Positions 34,801 to 45,100 of a DNA stretch of 64,000 nucleotides are shown here, one piece after another. The notes beneath the pieces were generated by a model that searched no databases, was not told where the DNA came from, and was given only the letters and a program-made list of their open reading frames with translations. A program made the translations under genes and the position numbers. Source of the stretch: Cardiocondyla obscurior (taxonomy: Eukaryota > Arthropoda > Insecta > Hymenoptera > Formicidae); assembly GCF_019399895.1 (NCBI RefSeq), contig NC_091886.1, forward strand, positions 434,001 to 498,000. The letters run 5' to 3'. The number at the start of each line of letters is the position of its first letter. Within the stretch, counting starts at the first letter, position 1.

Positions 34801-35689
34801 CCTCCGTAATTACCGCATGATGAGGTAAATACCATACTCTAGTACTCTTGATTTCATCGTGAGGAACCCGCTCCATATGTTTCAATTCTTCATATTCTTT
34901 TAGAAATTCCTGATATTTTAAATTTAATTTTGCATCCCGAGAAAGTCTCCTTCTCAAAGCTATTAACGAATGTTGAGCAATACGACGAATTTCTTCTACG
35001 GCGTCTGGTGGATCTAACTTGAAAGGGAGTCGCACCACATATCGGCCGTCCGTGTCTCGATAATGTGTTGTTTTAAAAAATTCCTCACATTTTTCTTCCT
35101 CTGGATTTAATAAATGCGAATTTTCCTTGAACTCTTCTGATTCCCAAAGCCGTTGCAAAGAATTTCGGAGTTCCTCTTCTGCAGCGCATACCATAGAAAT
35201 TGCCGAATCTTCAATCAAATTCTCCGCCCGCCGTGCAGAATTAAATGGAGGGACTCCAGAAATTATCCATCCAAAAACCGTGTCTTGAGCTATAAGATCC
35301 GTTTCCGGCCAACGATATAAGCCTTCCTTAATCAAAACGCTGTATTCTGAAGCTCCTAAAAGAATATCCACCTTTGCCGGCTTGAAAAAATAAGGATCTG
35401 CAAGAGGCTTCTTAAAATTTTCCAGAATATCCTTTGCCTTTATTTCCTTTGACGGTAACAAACCTGTCAATTTTGGCAAAATCAAAACCTCTATTTCCAA
35501 AGAAAATTCCGAATTTTGAAAAGATCTTAATACTATCGTGGATTTTGAACGAACCGTTCCCGCTTTTAAAGCACCGATGCCTGACAACGAAACATGTACG
35601 CGTGAACGAGTTAAACAAAGCGTCTGTGCTAAAGCTTCCGTAATAAAAGATATCTGAGATCCTTGATCTAAAAATGCCCTTGATTTCAA
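31802..35689 (-). CDS. pol: BEL-1 pol polyprotein (frame open from 35785)
   Basis: 1,295 aa from the first Met, but the frame is open 32 codons further up to the UGA at 35788-35786 and is the same frame as gag. Order: aspartic protease (FLDQGSQISFI near residue 10; DQG where BEL proteases usually have DSG or DTG), reverse transcriptase (TYVDDIFGG near 430), RNase H-like domain (HGFCDASTRAYAAAIY near 600), integrase zinc site, integrase core (ISGVDYAGPL, LYSDNGTNFKG, IWEAGIKSMKRH), and a C-terminal DUF5641 tail (GQLVILREEGLPPAKW). It encodes the enzymes for replication and insertion of BEL-1. No defects are visible. Confidence 0.92.
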   Translation of the reverse strand: MKSRAFLDQGSQISFITEALAQTLCLTRSRVHVSLSGIGALKAGTVRSKSTIVLRSFQNSEFSLEIEVLILPKLTGLLPSKEIKAKDILENFKKPLADPYFFKPAKVDILLGASEYSVLIKEGLYRWPETDLIAQDTVFGWIISGVPPFNSARRAENLIEDSAISMVCAAEEELRNSLQRLWESEEFKENSHLLNPEEEKCEEFFKTTHYRDTDGRYVVRLPFKLDPPDAVEEIRRIAQHSLIALRRRLSRDAKLNLKYQEFLKEYEELKHMERVPHDEIKSTRVWYLPHHAVITEVPRWKIRVVFDASRQTAHQQSLNKALMIGPPLQNDLTLVLLNWRRFRFVFTADIIKMFRQIKIHQDDRDFLRILWSPNESEAPMEYRHTTVTYGTACAPYLAIKTLQQLVIDEGHRFPQGAQCLRSQTYVDDIFGGADCLYEAQRERKELISLLKTAGIELDKWAANHNSLLPENLKRQEISNTEIPKETFETVKTLGIQWDPFLDAFEFSVKIQGISINIFTKRNILSCLSKLYDPLGWISPVIIAGKIFIQDLWIAGVGWDEKLDFNKQQFWKGFQNSLQDLNNLKINRWFETSPKSKMELHGFCDASTRAYAAAIYIRTVSEEGKINVSLVASKAKVSPVKTVSIPKLELCGAALLVRLFNHVRKLNFLKDLDVIAWSDSQVTLAWIKKHPSQWKTFIANRVSFIQTQLPEASWKYIPTKQNPADMASRGLSASDLRDSSLWWHGPPCLSRFQDSSSKQDEGQVLTDADAQILSSFAIVTEQGQEEDEIITRFSSLLRATRVIAYCFRFFDKCYRNKRKNFPNFLSVSELVRSRKALIKCTQRSVFFQDIETLRVKNNVSKRSQLKKLNPYLDKEEILRVKGRLRHSILQFNTKFPPILPKHSNLSLMYVYFAHQECWHGGVTLTLSTLRTHVWILGASSLVKKILRNCTKCKRFQTTSLTQQMGDLPFHRVNFERPFSISGVDYAGPLQIRRNPGRGHSANKGYIALFICLATKAVHLEAVGDLSTEAFLGAYRRFVGRRGVCRILYSDNGTNFKGADVELRKMFEESSEFFGNTAEKLASRGTEWKFIPPRTPHFGGIWEAGIKSMKRHLIKVMGDHKLTFEELSTVLVQIEACMNSRPLCPLSNDPEDLNVLTPAHFLTGEVSTLIPEAELIDIPENRLNRYQLLQKIRSHYWKRWSQEYLTNLQERTKWFRESENLREGQLVILREEGLPPAKWSMGRILKIHPGADGLVRVVTLKTSTTVLKRSITRIIPILQEEEKDKEERSSNEQRRDK

Positions 35690-35785
35690 ACTAATTTCCT
35701 TATTAGAAATTAAAATCTGCGCAGTTGGAAGTAATACTCCTCCTTTATTTGAATCAATATTTGCGGATAAAATGCTGTCATTTAG

Positions 35786-37147
35786 TCACAAAGAAACTTC
35801 TTCCGTAGTTTCTTTAACAATCTCTGGATGCAAAAGTGTGTGGTGTTGTTTCTTGCAAATATTGCAACGTCGTGGCGATTTACAAAATTGCATACGATGA
35901 TGTCCTAAACAATTAAAACAAAGTCTTAAACGTCGTACATCATCGCGTCGTTCCTTCAAACTTTTCTTCCCGAAATCAGGGCATGAGCTCACAAAATGTT
36001 TCTGTGAACATAATGGACATTTCCTTTCTAAATTGTATGGATGTGGCTTATTTTCAGCATGATAAGCCTTCACAAATTTCTCCTTCTGAAATACTTTCTT
36101 CGGTTCCTTCTCAAATTTCCTTGTTGCTTTCACAGAATTTAATCCGTCCCTTCGACAATTAAGCCAACGGACTAAATCTGCCATTTTAGGAAAAACCGTT
36201 GATTTATCTAATGAATTTCTTGAACCGAAATTATTTTCATCGAGAGAATTATCACGGAAAGCCAAATGTTCCTCCCAAAGCCTATGAGTTTCGGAATCTA
36301 AAATTTGAAGAAGTCGATGACACATCATTGCCTCTAAAAGATCCGTATCTGATTTTGTTATCTTTTTCATTGCCAAAAACGTTAAATTCATCGCTTTGAC
36401 TCGACTATTAATTTCCTCTGCCGACAATGTTTTTATTGGTTGCAAATTTGCTAATTTATCCATTAGCATGTTAAGCTGATGACGTGGTTTGTCAAAAGTA
36501 TCTTTGAGTTCTTTCCATGCTATATTATAATTATCTCCCTTAAGAGGAAGATGGGCAATCGACTTCTTAACATCATCCGTCAAACTCGCAAGTAAATACC
36601 GAAATTTTTCTAAATCCGACAAATTTTCCCTTTCATGAATCGTCGAAATAAAATATGAGCTAAACGTATCCCAATCCTCCGTTTTCCCGGAAAATTTCAC
36701 CACCGATAATTTTGGCAATTTACTCGTTTCTCCCCTTCCCCCATTTGCCACATTTGTAGCAACCGATTCTACCGAAGATGTTGACGGTTGCGCGACATTT
36801 TCTATTTCGGCTAACAAACTATATAATTCGTCTCTAATATTACGATAAGATATTTCTATTTCTTGAATAAAATTTTCCACGATATACGGGTCCTCTTCAG
36901 CCCGTTCACTGACGCTAATTTCAAGATCCGTATTATAAATATCCGTCCAATAACCCTTAAGATCATCCAAAGCGTTTTTAACTTGTATCGTTGACAAAGA
37001 AGTACGCGGTGTTTGAAGTAACGAAGGGAGAATACGACGCAAAGCGTCCGCTCTCCTCTTCTGCTGTCCTACTAGACGCTTGATCGATATCGGAGCCATT
37101 TCGAAGAATTTTAAAATCAATAATTTATTTTCTGAAATGTTTTCCAA
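35786..37147 (-). CDS. gag: BEL-1 gag (DUF1759), ends at UGA CUA
   Basis: 453 aa. The N-terminal helical part has RRADALRRILPSLL. The DUF1759 core runs about 130-320 (LPKLSVVKFSGKTEDWDTF, FRYLLASLTDDVKKSI). Cys/His knuckles lie near the C-terminus (CPLCSQKHFVSSCP, CFNCLGHHRMQFC, CNICKKQHHTLLH). It forms the virus-like particle and binds RNA. Translation could also begin at the second Met (residue 17, MAPISIKRLV). It terminates at TGA (35788-35786) followed by CTA, after which pol continues in the same frame. Confidence 0.92.
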   Translation of the reverse strand: MENISENKLLILKFFEMAPISIKRLVGQQKRRADALRRILPSLLQTPRTSLSTIQVKNALDDLKGYWTDIYNTDLEISVSERAEEDPYIVENFIQEIEISYRNIRDELYSLLAEIENVAQPSTSSVESVATNVANGGRGETSKLPKLSVVKFSGKTEDWDTFSSYFISTIHERENLSDLEKFRYLLASLTDDVKKSIAHLPLKGDNYNIAWKELKDTFDKPRHQLNMLMDKLANLQPIKTLSAEEINSRVKAMNLTFLAMKKITKSDTDLLEAMMCHRLLQILDSETHRLWEEHLAFRDNSLDENNFGSRNSLDKSTVFPKMADLVRWLNCRRDGLNSVKATRKFEKEPKKVFQKEKFVKAYHAENKPHPYNLERKCPLCSQKHFVSSCPDFGKKSLKERRDDVRRLRLCFNCLGHHRMQFCKSPRRCNICKKQHHTLLHPEIVKETTEEVSL

Positions 37148-37679
37148 AAAAGAATCATTTGAATAATAATTTAAACTTTAATTTATTTAATTTTAGTTTA
37201 ACTTCCCTTTTTTTTTAAAAGAAAAACGTGCAAATTTATTTAAATTTAAATCTCAAATCAAATTATTTATTGTATTTTAATTTTAATTTTTCTTTTTACC
37301 TATTATTTACTTTGAAACTGTATTAGAAATTAATTTTAATTTATTTTATATTCAATTTTAAAGTTTTGTTTTTTTTTTTTTTTGAAAGATTTCTTCGTTC
37401 TCAATATAAATCTCAATCAATGTGAATTCATTATTTCACAACAATTCAAATTATTATTCAAAACAAAATCAACACAATGAAATCCCTAAAAGGAAAAATG
37501 TAATTTGTGTAACAAATATCCAAGAAAATGCACATAACAACTCTGTTAAAACAATATGTAATAACTCAAATGATTTCAATAAAAGAATTCAATAAACTGA
37601 AATAAACTTTCCAAAACTCCTTCGCAAATATTACTCATTATTATTATTTTTTAAAAGAAAACAAACGTCGCCACCTGGT
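37148..37679 (-). other. BEL-1 5' leader
   Basis: AT-rich untranslated leader between the primer-site candidate and gag. It contains a T-run near 37368-37384 and no gene. Confidence 0.6.
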
Positions 37680-37696
37680 ATCCGGCTCGAAGGACC
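37680..37696 (-). promoter_or_regulatory. Primer-binding-site candidate of BEL-1
   Basis: GGTCCTTCGAGCCGGAT on the minus strand, 6 nt inside the 5' LTR. Exactly the same 17 bases lie 8 nt inside the 5' LTR of BEL-2 (47685-47701), although the two elements are otherwise diverged. This is what a tRNA-primer site would do. I did not match it to a specific tRNA. Confidence 0.55.
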
Positions 37697-37702
37697 AAAA
37701 AA

Positions 37703-38517
37703 TGTATTTAAATTAATCGAATTGAACTGTAAAAACTTAAACCAGGTGGCTGAAAATTCTTACAGAAGAAAAATTAGTTTAGAAAAATAAACTAACACAA
37801 ATAAAAAACTCAAGTTTTGAAAATTAGAAAAAGGAGGATTTAATTGGCATAAAAAACCCTCCCCCAGCATGGGAGGAGGGAAAAAGCCGTAAATGAGAAA
37901 TACATTTGATACACAAACTCTTAACAAATGCATGCATGCTTACAACCGGAATTAATAAAGAAAATGTTAAATGAGTTACTCACAGATCTGGAGAGAATAA
38001 TTAAATCTGGATCTTAGAAACGAAATCAAAACCTCTTTGTTTATAACAGAATAAATTATAAATCTGTTCCTTCTTTGTGGGAATATAAATCGGCAGGAGC
38101 AGCCTGCTTTTTCAAATGGGATCAGCCCAATTCCTTTTCGGGAGCAGCCCGAGCAAATTACAGGAGCAGCCTGTTTCACAAATGGGAGCAGCCCAAACAA
38201 TTTACAGGAGCAGCCTGTTTTTATTGTTAAAACTGATAGATAACTTTCTGGGAGCAGCCCGTAATAACACTTAACTTCCCGGGAACAGCCCGTAATACAT
38301 TGACAACTTTAACATTTATTTCTCTGCTTTATTAACAAATTCTTTAAATTCACAATCATGTGTCTCCGTCAACATCTGTTGTTAGACTGACAAACGAATC
38401 CGAACATGTAAATAAAAAACCGAGAAAATCAATATATTTATCGTTGCTAGGGAAAGAATCGAAACGAGTTAATAACATAAACTGAATAAATTCAATATGT
38501 GAAAAAAGGCGCGAACA
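37703..38517 (-). repeat. 5' LTR of BEL-1
   Basis: 815 bp, same ends and the same internal hairpin array as the copy at 30928. No difference was noticed between the two by eye. Confidence 0.93.
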
Positions 38518-38892
38518 CCTGCAGTTCCAAGAACATCATGAGCGTTCTGTTCATGTTGTGCAACGTCAGGATCGATACGTCTTCTCCCTGTCAAAAATCA
38601 ATAATTTTAACGTCAATTTAATAAATAAATAATTAAAATAGTGTTCAAACTTACGAAAAGACAGACGTGGTCGCTCTCCATCGTCAACGGGACGTTTGCG
38701 TGGTTGTGGCCTTACAAGAGCCACGGGTCTGCCTTCTGCTTCTTCCGAAGTAGTGCTAAATCCGCGTAGAAAATCGGCGATGTATCCGCTCACATCTTTT
38801 TCCTCGTGCTCGAAACATACACGCACCTCCACTATTTCGTGTATAATGTTTAACAGATTTTCACACCCCGAGCAATGACCAAGTCCAGCCAT

Positions 38893-39237
38893 TACACATA
38901 GCAGCGTGCTTCCATACGCGCTCGCGAAATTCCAAAAAATTTCGTATTTTTTTCATCGTCGTCTGACAAAGCGGATAAATATACGTCCGCTTTTAACTTT
39001 GCGTTTAAGTTGCATCCGACAATGAAAAAATTTCTCAAAATTTCACGAAATGACACGACGAAAACGTACGCGTGAAAACGTACGTAGAAGTGATTTTACA
39101 AAATCGTCAAAAATGTGATGTTATGTTAATGTGCGAGACTCTGTGCTGTTCGATTGAAGCACTGAAGAAGAACTGAATTTTGTTTACGCTTGTGACGTAA
39201 CTTATACTTTAAAATATTATTTTCCCTTTCCCAATAA
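38893..39237. other. Polinton DNA upstream of the polymerase gene
   Basis: 345 bp between the polymerase start and gypsy-1. No reading frame of note. AT-rich with scattered ACGTACG motifs. It should contain the polymerase promoter (minus strand), but no clear TATA was chosen. Confidence 0.4.
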
Positions 39238-39415
39238 TGTAACGTTTAGAACGTGTTACTTGTATTGGCGGTAAAACAGTGAAAACTAGGTTATGAACGT
39301 ACGTCTTTATTCGTTACTCTCTCGTTTCGACTGACTAGTCCCGCATCGCCACGTTCGCTACTTTATGCCGTCGTTCGGCGGTAGCTCGTCACGTGGGCTA
39401 CGCATGCGCGCTACA
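39238..39415 (-). repeat. 3' LTR of gypsy-1
   Basis: Plus-strand start TGTAACGTTTAGAACGTG, end CATGCGCGCTACA. A short echo of its end (CGCTACAGTTCGG) recurs at 39480-39493 just inside the element. Confidence 0.88.
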
Positions 39416-39705
39416 GTTCGGGCATTCTGACATACGTTTGGTCCCTCAAACTTGCGGACTTAATTTCTTGTTTACTAACGCTACAGTTCGGTTATTCGGT
39501 GTAACAATCTAAATTAAACAAATGTTTACACTTGATTTTATACAGTAAAATGTAACTTAAAATTAAACATTACTTATTAATTTGCGCATTTAGAAAATAA
39601 TATGCTAAAGTAAATTATAATAATATGGTAACTATAATATTGATTAACAATAAACTATAATATTTTAAACGCTGTTATATAATTAATCGCTATAAGACTA
39701 GATAC

Positions 39706-39902
39706 TCAGATATATTTTGAGTCCTTTACATTTATCCAAGGACGAAGATTAGCTGCGCTCCAAACGCCTGAATAAGGACGTTGGGTGTTCTGTAGGCCCT
39801 GTGGGTCTGATACAACATATCGGTCATTTTCTAATACCTTTGAAATTTCATACGTTCCTTTGAATTGAGGGATTATTTTCCGGCTAACCCCAGGAGTACT
39901 GT
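39706..39902 (-). pseudogene. pol: C-terminal piece of gypsy-1 integrase, cut off by BEL-2
   Basis: The frame begins at the target duplication (39898-39902) and ends at TGA 39708-39706. It contains IIPQFKGTYEISKVL and ANLRPWIN, the usual C-terminal tail of gypsy integrases. Across the 5-bp duplication it is in frame with the main pol frame ending near 48228. 39416-39705 is AT-rich untranslated sequence. Confidence 0.75.
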
Positions 39903-39998
39903 TGTCGAGGCCGTTCTCACTCGTTCGGTTGAACGAGTCTTCCTTCCCTTCCTTGGAGATCTCGTGCGGAATGGTAAAGAATCGGACTCTCGTAAATA

Positions 39999-41625
39999 CA
40001 GTCGGTCACAAAATGATTCGGACACTAATAAATTATGACTTTTGATATCTATATCATAAATATATGTACAAGGCACAACAAAAATATATTACATAATGTT
40101 ATGTTGCGCTACAGAGAAAGTAATAGCACAAACAACTTTTTGTTATTATTTATTGTTTTTACGAAATAAAATAAATACCAAAGAATGACGAAATTTTATG
40201 TCACAAAATGATTTGGACACCAGGTATTCCACGACGAATTTTACTTAGTACGTCAAGTACAAATACTGTTTACAAACATTGTTTCTATGCTGAGGTTTAT
40301 GTGTTGATTTTACGCCAGTCTTGAGTATATACTTGAGCAAAATGGGTCGCAAAAAAAAAGTTCAAGTTTCGAAATACGGCAATTAGTCGTATTTCATTGT
40401 GAAAAGAGAAAATCTATACGTGAAATAGCTAAATTATTAAACGTAGCAAAGAGTACGGTTGGAGACATTGTTAAACGCTTTAAATACAAAGATCGAATCG
40501 ATTTAAAAACCTCCAGTGGCCGCCCACAAAAGCTCAACGATCGTGAAAGACGACATATTGTTCGAATAATTAAAAAGGACCCACAAACAAATGCCCCAAA
40601 AATTACCACAATGTTAAAAGAAGAGCGAGATATTAGCGTACATCCAGAAAATGTTCGAAGAGTTTTGAGAACGGAAGGATATCATGGACGAGTAGCCCGA
40701 AAAAAACCTTTCATTAGTGCAAAAAATAGAAAGAAAAGACTTGAATTTGCAAAAGCATATCGTTCAAAAGACAGTGAATGGTGGAACGATGTAATTTTTG
40801 TAGATGAAAGTAAGTTTAATGTTTTTGGAAGTGACGGAAGAATAAAAATGTGGCGAAAAATAAACGAACATTTAAATCCAAAAAATTTACAAAGAACTGT
40901 AAAACATAAAGAAGGTTCCGTGATGGTTTGGGGATGTATTTCCGCTTTTGGTGTAGGAGAATTAGTTTTTATAGAAGGAATTCTTGATAAAAATTAATAC
41001 TTAGATATTTTAAAAACAATTTAAAAAAGTGCTTTAATTATGGGGATGGCAAATAATTTTAAATTTTACCAGGATAATGATCCAAAGCACAAATCCAGGA
41101 TAGTACATGAGTATTTGCTATACAACTGTAAAAATGTTTTACTACCACCTCCGCAGTCACCAGATCTAAATTCCATTGAAAATGTTTGGGACACATTGGA
41201 TCGCAATATTCGAAAAACAAGTATAACATCAACAGAAGAACTAAAAAGACGATTGAAAGAAAAATGGCAAAATATTAGTTCAGATTATTTAAAAAATTTG
41301 ATTTCTACGGTACCAAAGCGATTACAGCATGTAATTAAACAAAATGGATACCCAACTAAATATTAAATATTTGTTTATTTTAGTTTTTATATTATTATTG
41401 TAAGTGTCCGAATCATTTTGTGACATAAAATTTCGTCATTTTTTGGTATTTATTTTATTTCGTAAAAACAATAAATAATAACAAAAAGTTGTTTGTGCTA
41501 TTACTTTCTCTGTAGCGCAACATAACATTATGTAATATATTTTTGTTGTGCCTTGTACATATATTTATGATATAGATATTAAAAGTCATAATTTATTAGT
41601 GTCCGAATCATTTTGTGACCGACTG
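39999..41625 (+). mobile_element. Tc1-like DNA transposon with 222-bp IR/DR ends
   Basis: 1,627 bp flanked by TA (39997-39998 and 41626-41627). The ends are long inverted repeats of 222 bp (39999-40220 and 41404-41625) with very few differences. Each repeat carries the motif TCACAAAATGATTYGGACAC twice, at the tip and about 195 bp inside, the IR/DR arrangement known from some Tc1 elements. The transposase inside is broken, so this copy was probably moved by an enzyme supplied elsewhere. Confidence 0.92.
40342..41366 (+). pseudogene. Tc1-like DD34E transposase, broken
   Basis: An ATG at 40342 is followed by a nine-A run, after which the coding frame is offset (first break). Then come helix-turn-helix segments (IREIAKLLNVAKSTVGDIVK; a GRPQK hook near 40518), HTH_Tnp_Tc3-like sequence, and the catalytic core: VIFVDESKFNVFG (first Asp, near 40800), YQDNDPKHKS (second Asp, near 41070), SPDLNSIENVW (Glu, near 41175), with exactly 34 residues between the last two. 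Further breaks are TAA near 40995, TAA near 41022 and a frameshift before 41040. Confidence 0.88.
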
Positions 41626-42158
41626 TATATTTTTGCGATATAATTATATTTACTCCTCTCAAAAAAACGAGAGATTGGTACGAGTCCAGTGTCGGGCAGA
41701 CAGTCCGAGCCAGACGAGGTTAACAATTTTTTATTTCGTTATAGTTTTTTGTGACGACTGACTTGCGCGTGTTTATGCTCGTCTATTTATTGGCCCCGAA
41801 AACAAAGGGCCTTGTCGTCGGTTCGCGTCGAATTACCTTGGGGCGGTCGATAACCCCTCGGTGTGGTATACATCTTCTCGGCCGTTTTTCTATGATCTAT
41901 ATATCGGTCGGTCGTTGGCCTCACGCTGCCTTAACTTATTTATTGTTTTCGTTTTATTATTTTCGCGTCGGTGTTATATACCGGTTTCTACAGCCTTCTT
42001 TTCGTTGTCTCGAAATTTTAAATTAATTACAAAAATTGTCGCGATAACATCCCGCCCCCCTTGAAGGGCTGTCCTTCAACGAATATAATTTAGCTTGCAA
42101 TGCATTTTGTCCTTTGATTATAAGTTGCAGTCAGTTTCGTCAAAGGTTACAATATTCA

Positions 42159-45100
42159 TTACGCTACCGTCTTTACATTTTCGTCCGGATCTAACGGCAA
42201 TACGGCCAATTTCGTGGACGGCCGGGTGACTTCACCCTTTTTTGTGCGAATCGTCGCCGTCCGCACCACTCCGTCGGGCCCCGGGTGCACCGTCTCGACT
42301 CGTCCCAGCAACCACTGCAGAGGGCCCAGTCCCGGCTGTTGCACCACCACCAACTGTCCCACGCCGATGGGTGTCCCCCTGTCCGTCCGCCACTTCGTGC
42401 GCTGGATCAGAGTGTGGAGGTATTCTGCACTCCACCGCTTCCAAAAATGCTGGCGCATCTGCTCCACTCGTTGCCATCTAAGCAGCCGACTTTCTGGTAC
42501 ATGTGTAAAATCTGGAAACGATAGGCTACACAGCGCCGCACCAATCAAAAAATGACCCGGCGTGAGGCATTCTAGATCGTTTGGATCCGCACTAATCGGC
42601 GCGAGTGGTCTCGAATTTAAAATCGCTTCAATTTCGCATAAAGACGTATACATTTCTTCATATGTTAAATGTGCTTGTCCTACTACTCGATTTAAATGCG
42701 TTTTTGTGGACTTTACCGCCGCTTCCCACAATCCGCCGAAGTGAGGCGCGTAGGGTGGCATAAACTTCCAACTTATGCCCCTCTCGCTTAGGAATTCGCG
42801 CAACGCGGTGCTCGTCGCCTCGCTACGCACGCAGTCTAACATTTCTCTCAGCTGTTTTTCGGCACCCACAAAAGTCGTGCCGTTGTCCGAATACATGCAT
42901 TCGGGCCTGCCGCGCCGCGATATGAAACGCTTAAACGCGGCTATAAACGCGCCGGATGTTAGATCGCTCACTATTTCTATGTGCACCGCACGCACGGTGA
43001 AACAAACGAAAATCGCGAGATACGCCTTCGTTAATTTTGCGTTTCTCCGTTTATGCTCTTTTAACAGTATCGGGCCCGCGTAATCTACGCCCGTGTGCGT
43101 GAACGGTCGCGCCACGTTAACCCGCTTGCCCGGCAGATCTGCCATTTTCGCTTGCGAAAATTTCGGTTTACATTTAAAACATGTTACGCAGTTACGCACT
43201 ATCTTTCGCACCACGGCACGAGCCGCGATCGGCCAAAATCTTTGCCGAACCATCGCCAAGGTGGTCTGCGCCCCGGCGTGTAACGCATTTACATGCTCCG
43301 CCCGTACAATCAAGGTTGTGAGCTCGCTATGTTTCGGCAGCAGCATGGGATGTTTTGCATCGACATTCATTGTTGCGTTCTTTAATCGTCCGCCCACGCG
43401 TATTATTCCCGATTCGTCCAAAAACGGAGTCAGCCCGAGGAGGTGACTTCGACTATTCAACTCGCGCCTCTCTTGTAACAATTTATATTCGTGCGGGAAG
43501 GCCTCGCGCTGCACTTCCCTCACAACAACCCGTAAGGCCTCGTCGAATTCACGCGGCGAAATTGTGATCCCCGTCGGCCTCTCGTAGCTCGCACATTTAA
43601 CTCGTCGGCAATAAGCGATTATTCGCACGATTCGGTTAAGGCTAGACTTTCGTATCAAAAGGTCCCGAATAATGCCTCGGCTCTCAACGGCAGCCACCGC
43701 GGCGACCGCACGTCGCTGTTCCGGCAATTCGTCTGGTATTTTTATTAAGTTGTTCGGCCACTCGGTTTCCTCTGATCGCAAGAAGGACGGACCGTTCCAC
43801 CACAGGGACGAGTCTTTTAATTCCCTCCCGCTCACGCCGCGCGATAACATGTCCGCGGGATTGTCCGTGGACGGCACATGCCGCCAGTCGCTCGCTCGCG
43901 TAAGACGCTGTATTTCGCCCACTCGATTGGCCACGAAGGCCTTCCATTTTCGGGACGGCGACGCTATCCATTGCAACGTGATGGTCGAGTCCGACCAAAG
44001 TATTAATTTTCGTTTTTCGACCTGCCACGATTCGCGAAGCTTTTCTATCAGCCTTGCTAACAGTACCGCCGCGCTGAGTTCCAACCGCGGCAACGACACC
44101 GCCCGAACGGGTGCAACGCGTGATTTAGCCGTCAGCAGCGCTGCGTGGTGTTGGCCGAACGCTCCAGTTGTTCGCAGATATATGCAAGCGCCGTATGCGC
44201 GCTCGCTCGCGTCACAAAAACCGTGAATTTGCACCTGTTTGCTCGCTTCCGAGCCCACCCAGCGCGGCACCCGAGCACCCTTCAGAATCTGCAATTGCTC
44301 GCGAAAACTCGACCATCGATGGTGCAGATCGGGAGACAGCGTCTCGTCCCACTCTACCTGGGCTTGCCAAGTTTCTTGCATGATTAACTTGGCAACTATT
44401 ATCAGCGGTCCCATTATACCGAGGGGGTCAAATATGCTCGCGATCTCGGTCAAAATTGCACGCTTGGTGATTCGCTCTCCCTGCGGATTTCGGCTTGCTT
44501 CGATTATTATTTCGTCCCTGCGCGAATCCCATTGGATCCCTAAAATCTTTTTATCGTTTTCCTCGGCCAGTAGCGCTAACTGGCTCTCGCCTTGTTCGTC
44601 GTGTGGTATTAACTCCGCATGATTCGAGAGCCATTTGCTTAACTCGAATTTGCCGCGTCGTAATATTGAAATGATTTGCTCGCGCGCTGTTATTGCATCT
44701 GTCACCGTGTCTGCTCCGGTGAGCAGGTCGTCAATATAAAAATCGCGTGCAATACGCTTCGCTCCTATCGGGTACGCCAATTCATTTTTTTTCGCTAAAT
44801 CTAGTAAGCAACGCGTGGCAAGAAACGGTGCCGCCGTCATGCCATACGTTACCGTGCGCAGCTCGTATGTCCGAACTGCCTCGTTCTCATTTTCGCGCCA
44901 TAAAATGCGCTGCAACTTCGTCTGAGATTCGTCTATAAGAATCTGCCTGTACATCTTAACGATGTCGGCCGCGAAAACGCAACGCCACGTGCGAAATCTG
45001 GTTAGAATAGCCACCAGATCCTGTTGGATCGTGGGGCCCGTCATCAACGCGTCGTTCAACGCGCACCCCCGGCTCGTCTTGCAGGACGCGTCGAACACGA

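Larger units (their letters stand above)
30928..38517 (-). mobile_element. BEL/Pao retrotransposon (BEL-1), minus strand, young
   Basis: 7,590 bp flanked by the 5-bp duplication CCTGC (30923-30927 and 38518-38522). The LTRs are 815 bp each and look identical. Gag and pol are intact and in the same frame, separated by one UGA. The element lies at the exon 2/intron 2 border of the Polinton polymerase, in the same orientation as that gene. Confidence 0.93.
17001..38892 (-). pseudogene. Polinton protein-primed DNA polymerase B, five exons, split by insertions
   Basis: Exon 1 is 38892-38655 (MAGLGHCSGCENLL...), exon 2 38587-38519, exon 3 30834-30739, exon 4 30669-30319 (very acidic, Glu runs), and exon 5 from 21387 to 17001. 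Every junction is phase 1 with GT/AG, so the frame is continuous over the introns. Exon 5 carries the exonuclease region (IAHNAKAFDAQFIL, near 20200), then RYVDVCSLYPF (pol A box), KLYINSFWGKFGQ and YYDTDSCIYLS (catalytic YxDTDS, near 17460). The protein replicates the element using a terminal protein primer. Breaks: frameshifts near 20275, 20160, 18880 and 17960; a MITE at 18077-18817; a gypsy element in intron 4; and a BEL at the exon 2/intron 2 border. Confidence 0.8.
39903..42049 (-). repeat. 3' LTR of BEL-2, interrupted by a Tc1-like element
   Basis: Starts TGTCGAGGCCGTTCTCACTC and ends AATTGTCGCGATAACA. The halves are 39903-39996 and 41628-42049 around the Tc1 insertion and its TA duplication. 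The short open frames at 41751-42064 are repeated in the other LTR and are not genes. Confidence 0.92.

Noticed and set aside
41751..42064. Open frames that recur exactly at 47929-48204
   Set aside because: They lie in the two LTR copies of BEL-2 and are non-coding LTR sequence.
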